Source: Euryarchaeota archaeon UBA596 (GTDB taxonomy: Archaea; Thermoplasmatota; Poseidoniia; Poseidoniales; Poseidoniaceae). Taken from it: a stretch of DNA of 6,673 nt. The stretch covers positions 1 through 6,673 of the forward strand of contig DAGQ01000046.1 in assembly GCA_002498205.1 (NCBI GenBank). Reading direction: 5' to 3'. Positions 1 to 5,983 of this stretch are shown one piece after another. How positions within the stretch are numbered: the first letter of the stretch is position 1; the number at the start of each line of letters is the position of its first letter. The notes below the pieces were generated by a model. That model did not search any database. It was not told the DNA's origin and worked only from the letters and a program-made list of their open reading frames with translations. A program made the position numbers and the translations under genes.

Positions 1-200
1 GTGGTGGAACTTGGACTGAAGCACAAAATCGTGAAGGACAGTACTATTGTGAGTACGATGATGAAGAACGTGAAGAATCTGAATCAAACATTACACAAGA
101 AGACTGTGAAAGGCGTGGTGGAACTTGGACTGAAGCACCAGACCGTGAGGATGAATACTATTGTGATTTTGAAGATGATGAAAGAGAAGAGGAATCAGAA
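1..200 (+). repeat. Tandem in-frame coding repeat, 114-base period, two visible copies
   Basis: Bases 1-24 are identical to bases 115-138. Similarity continues in diverged form to about base 83 for the first copy and base 200 for the second, with one codon inserted in the second copy. The offset of 114 bases is exactly 38 codons, so the repeat is in frame with the acidic Cys/GGTW protein and reflects its domain duplication. The first copy is cut by the window edge, so the total copy number is unknown. Confidence 0.85.
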
Positions 201-206
201 GTTTAA
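1..206 (+). CDS. Acidic Cys/GGTW repeat protein, C-terminal fragment (5' truncated)
   Basis: The frame starting at base 3 encodes 67 residues ending at a TAA at 204-206; the start lies outside the window. The product is extremely rich in Glu and Asp and has two copies of a 38-residue unit. The copies share GGTWTEA (residues 1-7 and 39-45), then R-E, then YYC (Cys16, Cys54) and an acidic DDE-REE stretch; Cys35 lies four residues before the second GGTW. Bases 1-2 (GT) would complete a CGT Arg codon, as in the second copy, so the repeat continues leftward. Short Cys-x4-GGTW-x(n)-Cys units suggest disulphide-closed mini-repeats of an exported protein, but no export signal is visible. I do not recognise the family. 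The gene is convergent with the large minus-strand gene, with 15 bases between the stops. The frame call is strong because protein similarity between copies exists in this frame; function is unknown. Confidence 0.72.
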   Translation, partial: GGTWTEAQNREGQYYCEYDDEEREESESNITQEDCERRGGTWTEAPDREDEYYCDFEDDEREEESEV

Positions 207-221
207 TTTCACTATTGAAAA

Positions 222-3200
222 TTAATAATCATCTTCATCTTCATCATACATGTCCCAAGCACCCGTTTTAATTAGGTGATCAATTCTACGACTCGCCTTC
301 TTTCTTTGTTGTAATGAGTATGGAATTAAAACAAAATTTAAGCACATTATTATGATTGTAATTAATCCTGCAACTTGGAATGTTGATTTATCTAAATATT
401 CTAATAATTCCGCTTCAAAATCAGTTCCAGTAATTGTTTCTGGAGGTTCTGGAGGCGGTGGAATCCATTCGGGATGGTATTCAGAAACCTCCACTTCATC
501 TACTTGAACTTCAACCCAGTTTCCTTGAATTGGGGAAGTCCTTTCATTTCCAAGTGCATCAGTAGGTGCCAAATAGTAATAGTAAACCCTGTCGGGTCTT
601 ATCCCTATGTCGATTTCAATATTTTCAAATTCTCCATCAGAATAAGTAGTTAAAACATTTGTACCTGTATCTATGTATTCAATTGTGGCTCCTGGAGTAA
701 TACTTTCATATGTTTGCAAAGGAATTGCAAATTGTAAGTCTGTTACGTATTGCTCAGTTCTATAGAGTCTAAAATCAACAGATTCTGAAATCGCCATTGG
801 CCAATTCCATTTTAATTTTACAGAATAGCACCTTGAATAATCTAAATTTTCTTTTAGGCATGTAGATGAATTATCATAAATTACTTCTTGATTTAAATTA
901 CTTAACATAATTAATGGTGCTTTATTATCTCCACAAACACCTTCATATTGTCCGTTGTCATTGATTCCAGACACGCCTCCATTATTCCACAAGGTTTCTC
1001 CTTGTCTATTCGTGGCTACTACAACATAAGATGCACAAACATCTGCAGCTAACGGGTTTGGATCGTACCATCTTTGATCAAAATCTTGTTTATAGCAATT
1101 TTCAACGTTCAAACTATAATTTTGATCATTAGAATCTAATTGATCTACACACTGAACTGCAATTTCAGTTTCACTGTTTGTAAGTACTAGTGGTGTATTT
1201 ACTACAAATGAGTCCGATAATTTTCCAGAGGTTAGTTGTTCCCAATCTTCTGGAGAAGTATCATTTAATGAACCAAATGGTATTAGAAGACCTTCAGTAC
1301 CTGTATTTCGATATATATTCCATTCTAAAACTAATGGATTATTAGTATCTCCAATGACACTCCATTCTAAAGCCATCCCTCCAGCTTTGTACGGTATTAC
1401 TTCTAAATTTTCAATCATGAGATTTATCGAAGCAATATTTGCTGTAATTAAGAACATTCCATCTGTTGGTAAATTGATTTGATATAACCCCGTTTCCATA
1501 TCTATTGTACCGAAACTAGGGTCTAATTCCATAGGAGAGGAATCGGTAACATTTTCAATCCAATAAAGCCTTATTGAACTATTATCTTGAACTTCTGAAG
1601 GTAATAATTTATCTAAATCTAGTATCATTTCTAATCTTTCTAATCCTGGGTCTTGTCCAGGGTTTAAACTATTGACAGTATTAACTTCTAAAGTATATAG
1701 AGGAGTAAGAGTTTCATCAATTGAATATTGGAAAAGTTCTGGAACAAGTTCAAGATTAACATCTACGTATGCAGTAGATCTTGTTGGTGCTACTCCATAA
1801 ATCATATCATTTCCATATGAGAAGAAGGTTGTGTTTACAATGACTAACTCAAAATCAACAAAAATTACTCTAGATAATGAATCAGTAACAGTTAGTGTCA
1901 TTTGGTGAGTTCCAGTACCCATATGTCTTGCAGTTAAATTTACGTCTTCTCCAGATGCCATTGACCACCCATTGCGTGCCCAATCAAAAGTTAATGGAGT
2001 TGGTGCGTTAGAACTAACTGAAGCAACTAAATGAATCGTGTCATCAAATGTAAAAACACCGTCTTCTCTTTCAAGAATTACAGTGGCATTTAATTCTCCT
2101 GCAATAATTTCTGTAGGAATTAAAATTGTGTTATCATTGATGTTTTCATCAAAATATGTCTGATATGAGTCATCAATCGTAAGTGTTAGGTTTGTCAGTC
2201 CTGGATTTAACAGATCAAAATAACAAGTTTTCGTTTCACCTGGATGTAAATCAATATCTCCACATATTTGTATTAAATCAGTATAACTTCCATCATATAC
2301 TTGTTCTAGCTTAAGGTTATAGTTATATGAAGAGACATTACCATTATTTTCAACTACGACCTTCATAGAATTTAATCCTGCATACCAAACACCATCTTCT
2401 GGATTAATAATAGACTCAGGATAATTTATTGAAATGTCTAATGAGTCATCAAAATATATTTGCTTAGAAAATAAATTATTTAGATGATTCATATCTTCTC
2501 CTGGAGTAAATAATCCATATTTCAATAAAAATACACCCTCTCTGGGTGAATTTAGAAATGGTAATTCAACACTAAAAGAAGTTAATAATTCAGTTTCAGT
2601 AGGAAAATTAACTGTATTTGTCATTGCCTCGGCAAAAACGACCTCTCCATCCAATAATTGCCAGCCGATTTCAGCAGGACTATTCAGCTGCCAATTTTCA
2701 ACAGAACCATTCAAAAAGAGAGGATAATCTTCATTTGAGTTATATATTGTATTCCCATTATAGATATTCAAATTATTAACGTCTGGAAGGACATCATAAT
2801 TACTATCTACTACAAAATCAGTAAATGCATTAACTACTGTAACTACAATAAACATTACATCATTTGATGGGTTTAAATCATTTTCTTCAAATCTAACTTC
2901 TAAGGTGTAATCTCCACTATTTATTGGTTGAAATGTACTAAAAGATAATAATTTTTTTGAATTTGGAGCAATATTTGCTGTAAATTTTGTTCCATTTTCA
3001 ATCATATTATTTTCATCACACCCTGATACAGACATGTCTCCAGAACAAAAGTCCCATTCAATCCATTTAATTGCATTAAATGCATTATCGTTATCGAAGT
3101 TTTTAACGTAGATTTCAATTATTAGTTCATCTTCAATTGGATAACTAACACCATTTTGAAGATTATCAGTTTCTTCAAACCCTAAATCAATATTTGTGTT

Positions 3201-3320
3201 GGCTGAAACTGTACTAATAGGGATAATAGATATTGAAAACATTGCTACTAAAAATAGACTAATTCTAGTCATTTTTTTCTTGACTGAAAAATCAGACAAC
3301 CCCACGCTTGCATTACCCAC
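222..3320 (-). CDS. Large exported multidomain surface protein (CARDB/PKD/FN3-like) with C-terminal membrane anchor
   Basis: A ~1,032-residue protein of type I topology. Residues 14-19 are basic (KKKMTR), 20-36 hydrophobic, and a signal peptidase site is likely after VSA at 38-40. The ectodomain reads as Ig-like beta modules: CARDB-like at about 42-165, 167-290 and 293-405, a PKD-like module at about 408-496 (FDWARNGW, then a THQMTLTVTD-type strand), a mixed segment to about 632, then two FN3-like modules near 635-770 and 830-940. Ten extracellular Cys (92/101, 353/366, 724/742, 762/796, 821/831) could form disulphides, and at least 12 N-x-S/T sequons are present. A Pro-rich stalk (953-960) leads to a membrane helix (about 982-1003), a basic stop-transfer (QQRKKASRR) and an acidic DEDEDDY tail. 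The start is uncertain: the longest frame uses GTG at 3320, while ATG at 3272 puts the signal peptide at the N-terminus. No catalytic motif is seen; an adhesion, S-layer-associated or binding role is plausible but unproven. Confidence 0.88.
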   Translation of the reverse strand: MGNASVGLSDFSVKKKMTRISLFLVAMFSISIIPISTVSANTNIDLGFEETDNLQNGVSYPIEDELIIEIYVKNFDNDNAFNAIKWIEWDFCSGDMSVSGCDENNMIENGTKFTANIAPNSKKLLSFSTFQPINSGDYTLEVRFEENDLNPSNDVMFIVVTVVNAFTDFVVDSNYDVLPDVNNLNIYNGNTIYNSNEDYPLFLNGSVENWQLNSPAEIGWQLLDGEVVFAEAMTNTVNFPTETELLTSFSVELPFLNSPREGVFLLKYGLFTPGEDMNHLNNLFSKQIYFDDSLDISINYPESIINPEDGVWYAGLNSMKVVVENNGNVSSYNYNLKLEQVYDGSYTDLIQICGDIDLHPGETKTCYFDLLNPGLTNLTLTIDDSYQTYFDENINDNTILIPTEIIAGELNATVILEREDGVFTFDDTIHLVASVSSNAPTPLTFDWARNGWSMASGEDVNLTARHMGTGTHQMTLTVTDSLSRVIFVDFELVIVNTTFFSYGNDMIYGVAPTRSTAYVDVNLELVPELFQYSIDETLTPLYTLEVNTVNSLNPGQDPGLERLEMILDLDKLLPSEVQDNSSIRLYWIENVTDSSPMELDPSFGTIDMETGLYQINLPTDGMFLITANIASINLMIENLEVIPYKAGGMALEWSVIGDTNNPLVLEWNIYRNTGTEGLLIPFGSLNDTSPEDWEQLTSGKLSDSFVVNTPLVLTNSETEIAVQCVDQLDSNDQNYSLNVENCYKQDFDQRWYDPNPLAADVCASYVVVATNRQGETLWNNGGVSGINDNGQYEGVCGDNKAPLIMLSNLNQEVIYDNSSTCLKENLDYSRCYSVKLKWNWPMAISESVDFRLYRTEQYVTDLQFAIPLQTYESITPGATIEYIDTGTNVLTTYSDGEFENIEIDIGIRPDRVYYYYLAPTDALGNERTSPIQGNWVEVQVDEVEVSEYHPEWIPPPPEPPETITGTDFEAELLEYLDKSTFQVAGLITIIIMCLNFVLIPYSLQQRKKASRRIDHLIKTGAWDMYDEDEDDY

Positions 3321-3491
3321 TGATTAATAGGACTCATCAATATCGTAAATATCAAACGGTTAGATGATGGTAAAAGAGTCTGATTTCGAACATTTATTTT
3401 TTTTCTGAAATTATTTTATTTTCAATAATTTATCGTATATTTCTTATTTAGAAACATCAGTCTTATTTCCTTTGCCTAACCTCTTAGTTTC
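3321..3491. promoter_or_regulatory. Divergent AT-rich promoter region
   Basis: This 171-base stretch separates two divergent genes and must carry both promoters. On the minus strand, TTTGATATTTA (3356-3346) is a TATA-like box about 30 bases before the GTG at 3320, and CTATTAATC (3330-3322) could instead serve the ATG at 3272. On the plus strand, TCTTATTT (3461-3468) is centred about 27 bases before the GTG at 3492, fitting a leaderless transcript; TATCGTATAT (3431-3440) is a second AT-rich candidate. No Shine-Dalgarno sequence is visible before either start. Boxes were picked by eye in AT-rich DNA, so individual assignments are weak. Confidence 0.4.
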
Positions 3492-4568
3492 GTGAAGAGA
3501 GGTCAAGACGAGTTTTTACGCGATGAAAATGCGATGACTGCTGTAATTGAATTTTTATCTGCATTCATCTTGTTTCTTATGCTAGTAACTGCATTTTTAT
3601 CACTTGCACAATTACAGTTAGGGCCTAATACTCCAGACATAGATAGATTAGAAAGATCGGCTGTGGAGGCAATGGAAAAACTTACTGGAAGTGAGGGGTA
3701 CCATATTCCATTTGAAAATGGAATTAAAGATGCAGGAAATGCTACTGTTGATTGGCATTTATTACCTCCCGAAGAATTAAATTCAGGAGCATTAATTCCT
3801 GGTTTACTTAGTGAAAGAGGTCGATTATCGACCCTTAAAGTAGACTCATTAAAATCTTTAACAGAAGACACTTTCAGTAAAGGTTTAGGATTAAATGAGG
3901 AATATGATGTAAGATTATTAGTTCGAGTTGAAAACTCTCCAGAACCTTCTAGAATTGGAGAATTATTATTTGACGATGGAACACTTAGAAATAGTTCTTT
4001 TTCAAGTGTTTCAATTAGTAGAACTTTACATATGGCTGATGAAGTTGTTTTAGTTAGTTTAGAGGTACATTTAGGTGCGGGTTTTACAGATAGACTATTG
4101 ATGTCTGAAATCATGATTAATCCTGCTTCAGGAGGGCCCGAATGGATTGAATTATACAATCCAGATCAATTCGCAGTTAATTTGTCTGGTTGGAGTATTT
4201 CCAAAATTACAAATGGCGTTGTATCTGCTCATGAATTAATTACCTCTGGTGTAGTACCCGGAGAAAGTTATCTTTTACTTTCTGGAAATCCCTCAATTCA
4301 ACAAGATTTAGGTAGTTCTTTAGTAATTGATTTAGGTACTTCTGGTGTTTTAGGCAGTGGATTAATTGACTCAATAGAATCAAGTGGAGGGCATATTTCA
4401 TTTCAATATGCAGAGTTTAACTCAGCATTAACCTATGATTTAATAAATTTTCATTGGGATGATACTTGGAATATTAACACAGGATATTCATTAGTTTGGA
4501 ATTATGGTGAATTTTCAAACTCCTCTAGTTGGATTCCCCTAGAAGACGGCACTCCGGGTTCAATATAA
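3492..4568 (+). CDS. Archaeal type IV pilin-like protein with C-terminal lamin-tail (LTD) domain
   Basis: 358 residues. The N-terminus (DENAMTAVIEFLSAFILFLML, residues 11-31) matches the pattern of archaeal type IV pilins and pilin-like proteins, whose D-x-R-A-V-S-P-V-I-G motif precedes a hydrophobic helix; here the helix spans about 17-41. By analogy a prepilin peptidase could cut near Arg10-Asp11. The GTG start keeps this charged leader; the next ATG (3534) would remove it. Residues 42-198 form an extracytoplasmic region of unknown fold. Residues about 200-356 resemble a lamin-tail domain: LLMSEIMINP, then PEWIELYNP (216-224), then VNLSGWSI (229-236), the usual E-x-x-x-N-P / EWIEL-N / L-GW series. 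LTD domains are Ig-like folds often found on secreted proteins. Sequons occur at N83, N167, N230 and N343. The gene precedes the KaiC-like cluster by 45 bases. It could be a minor or adhesive pilin or simply a membrane-anchored surface protein. The LTD is clearer than the pilin assignment. Confidence 0.82.
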   Translation: MKRGQDEFLRDENAMTAVIEFLSAFILFLMLVTAFLSLAQLQLGPNTPDIDRLERSAVEAMEKLTGSEGYHIPFENGIKDAGNATVDWHLLPPEELNSGALIPGLLSERGRLSTLKVDSLKSLTEDTFSKGLGLNEEYDVRLLVRVENSPEPSRIGELLFDDGTLRNSSFSSVSISRTLHMADEVVLVSLEVHLGAGFTDRLLMSEIMINPASGGPEWIELYNPDQFAVNLSGWSISKITNGVVSAHELITSGVVPGESYLLLSGNPSIQQDLGSSLVIDLGTSGVLGSGLIDSIESSGGHISFQYAEFNSALTYDLINFHWDDTWNINTGYSLVWNYGEFSNSSSWIPLEDGTPGSI

Positions 4569-4570
4569 CC

Positions 4571-4582
4571 CATGATTTCATG
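4571..4582. repeat. Short inverted repeat after the pilin-like gene
   Basis: CATGA-TT-TCATG is a perfect 5-base-arm inverted repeat beginning two bases after the pilin-like stop codon. It sits about 31 bases before the first KaiC-like start. It could be an operator or a weak hairpin, but arms this short arise often by chance. It lacks the following T-run expected of a terminator. Confidence 0.3.
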
Positions 4583-4613
4583 AACCTATTCATTACACGG
4601 GGTAACGAATCAC

Positions 4614-5375
4614 ATGGAATCTGCTGCCGGTTATGTCCGAGACCGATGTGTAACAGGAATACACGGTCTTGATGAAATTTTACGTGGAGGCATACCTTAT
4701 GGATCTACAGTTTTAGCCGCTGGTTCATGTGGTTGTGGAAAGACAACATTAGGGTTAGAATTCTTAGTTAGAGGGGCAGAAAATGGAGAGGCATGTGCCC
4801 ATTTTACTGCTACGGAACCTTCCGTAAAATTACTTGATAATGTACGTCAATATGATTTTTTTGATATGAAGATGGTGGATAAAGGTTTAATCAACGTTTT
4901 TGATATGGACGTATTATATTCATGGTTAGGGTTAACAAAAGCAACTTTTGACTTAGGAGATATTCATGCACTTATTAAAGCGATTACAGACATAGTTAAT
5001 ACGATTGGAGTTACTAGATTAGTAATAGATTCAGTAACAACATTATGTTATAAAATTCAAAGTGAACAATTAATTAGAGATTTTCTTTTTACGTTAGGTA
5101 AGAAATTATCAACATTGGGGTGTACAACACTATTGATCTCTGAGATTACATCTGAAAAATCAGGAGTTAATATGTGGTCTTCTTTTGGTGTTGAAGAAGC
5201 AATTAGTGATGGTATAATTGTATTAGGTGATGTTGAAAGAATGGGGCATTTACTAAGATTTTTACAAGTAGTGAAGATGAGGGGCACATCTCATAGTAGG
5301 GCAAAATATGCTGTCGAATTAACATCAATTGGAGTTATGCTTACTCCTATGTTAAAATGGGGTTCTTCAGGTTAG
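4614..5375 (+). CDS. KaiC-like RecA-superfamily ATPase (intact P-loop)
   Basis: 253 residues, the size of a single-domain KaiC/ArlH-type protein. The family opening TGIHGLDEILRGGIPYGS (14-31) leads to Walker A GSCGCGKT (37-44, Lys43, Thr44). FTATEPS (64-70) supplies a candidate catalytic Glu68; circadian KaiC has a Glu pair here, whereas this single-Glu T-x-T-E form is closer to what I recall of ArlH. Walker B is RLVIDS (135-140, Asp139). The late signature VVKMRGTSHSRAKYAVEL (219-236) is typical of KaiC-like proteins. It should bind and probably hydrolyse ATP as a cytoplasmic hexamer. There is no second domain and no KaiC-type phosphorylation tail, so clock function is not implied. ATG at 4614 is preceded by GGGGT (4599-4603), a weak ribosome site ten bases away; CCTATTCATTA (4586-4596) might also be a TATA box. 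It leads a packed run of three related genes, suggesting partners for the other two. An ArlH-like regulator of a pilus or archaellum motor is one possibility. Confidence 0.9.
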   Translation: MESAAGYVRDRCVTGIHGLDEILRGGIPYGSTVLAAGSCGCGKTTLGLEFLVRGAENGEACAHFTATEPSVKLLDNVRQYDFFDMKMVDKGLINVFDMDVLYSWLGLTKATFDLGDIHALIKAITDIVNTIGVTRLVIDSVTTLCYKIQSEQLIRDFLFTLGKKLSTLGCTTLLISEITSEKSGVNMWSSFGVEEAISDGIIVLGDVERMGHLLRFLQVVKMRGTSHSRAKYAVELTSIGVMLTPMLKWGSSG

Positions 5376-5380
5376 AGGTG
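5375..5380 (+). promoter_or_regulatory. Shine-Dalgarno site for the second RecA-like gene
   Basis: GAGGTG is an excellent match to the archaeal anti-Shine-Dalgarno complement and lies six bases before the ATG at 5387. Its first G is the last base of the preceding TAG stop, so termination and re-initiation are physically coupled. It supports the ATG start and operon structure. Confidence 0.8.
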
Positions 5381-5386
5381 AATTAG

Positions 5387-5971
5387 ATGATAGAATTAGA
5401 TCAAAAAATAGCTGAACAATTAAGTGATGTTGGATTAAATAGTTCAATGCAAGTTAGATGTGGAACTTCAAATTCATTTACTGTAACAGCAAGTATTCTT
5501 AATCCTTTGATTAATGTTTTTGAGATGGGCGGAGTTTATATCTCAGCATCTAGAGGTGCAAATGAGATTATAGAAGGTTTAGAGTCATTAGGTATTCCAA
5601 CAGGTAATATTCAATTTTTAGATATGGTTTCATCAGGAATTTTAGGGGGTACTAATACTGAACATAGTAATATTTCATACATTGACTCACCGATAATGTT
5701 GGAAAGTGCATTATTGAAGACTATGTATCATTTTAGGAAAAAATTAACAGAAAGAAATTTTGTAATTTTAGATAGTGTTAATGCTTTGGCGATATATAAT
5801 GAAGAGAGGATGTTAGCAGAATATTTACACACTTTTGTTAATACCTTTAGGCAAAGAGAAGTATTGTCTGTAATTATTAATGTTCCAGACCAAACTCCGC
5901 CAGGTGTTTTGGCGAATTTAGATTTATATTGTACCGATTTAATCGATAGGGGACAAATCGTAATAAATTAG
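5387..5971 (+). CDS. Degenerate RecA/KaiC-fold protein lacking a P-loop
   Basis: 194 residues, shorter than usual single-domain KaiC-like proteins. The pattern still looks RecA-like: a strand at GGVYISASRGANEIIEGLESLG (48-69) sits where KaiC relatives have the strand with the catalytic Glu, and RNFVILDSVNALAIY (123-137) is a Walker B-type strand with Asp129, parallel to RLVIDS of the upstream protein. SVIINVP (161-167) and a closing strand IDRGQIVIN (186-194) resemble the later core strands. The expected P-loop region reads VRCGTSNSFTVTAS (23-36), with no G-K-T/S, and the LDELLGGG-type opening is missing. ATP hydrolysis by this chain is therefore unlikely. The signature KMRG segment is also absent, since the protein ends just after the strand preceding it. 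Start ATG at 5387 has a strong ribosome site; the gap to the upstream gene is 11 bases. It is best read as an inactive partner or regulator of the upstream ATPase. Family membership is inferred from pattern and position, not a search. Confidence 0.75.
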   Translation: MIELDQKIAEQLSDVGLNSSMQVRCGTSNSFTVTASILNPLINVFEMGGVYISASRGANEIIEGLESLGIPTGNIQFLDMVSSGILGGTNTEHSNISYIDSPIMLESALLKTMYHFRKKLTERNFVILDSVNALAIYNEERMLAEYLHTFVNTFRQREVLSVIINVPDQTPPGVLANLDLYCTDLIDRGQIVIN

Positions 5972-5976
5972 AGGGA
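5971..5976 (+). promoter_or_regulatory. Shine-Dalgarno site for the third RecA-like gene
   Basis: GAGGGA lies seven bases before the ATG at 5984 and shares its first G with the preceding TAG stop. The arrangement (TTAGAGG bridging stop and ribosome site) is the same as at 5372-5378, which supports translational coupling along the cluster and fixes the start of the truncated third gene. Confidence 0.72.
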
Positions 5977-5983
5977 TTAAATT

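Noticed and set aside
1..225. 74-codon plus-strand open frame from GTG at base 1
   Set aside because: It is frame-shifted relative to the real repeat protein. Frame 3 gives an acidic, Cys-spaced protein with matching repeat units and a TAA at 204-206; frame 1 gives basic low-complexity sequence and runs into the end of the convergent minus-strand gene.
3388..3422. T-rich run as a transcription terminator
   Set aside because: It lies between divergent genes, where no upstream transcript needs ending on either strand, so it is better explained as AT-rich promoter DNA.
3503..4159. Minus-strand open frame of 218 codons
   Set aside because: It lies antisense inside the pilin/LTD gene, is Ser/Asn-rich low-complexity, has no recognisable domain, and the plus-strand frame has clear family motifs.
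5057..5287. Minus-strand open frame of 76 codons
   Set aside because: Antisense shadow of the conserved KaiC-like gene, covering its Walker B to KMRG segment; no independent signal.
4614..5375. Circadian clock KaiC
   Set aside because: There is only one RecA domain, no KaiC phosphorylation-site tail, and no KaiA/KaiB nearby; only family-level KaiC-like identity is supported.
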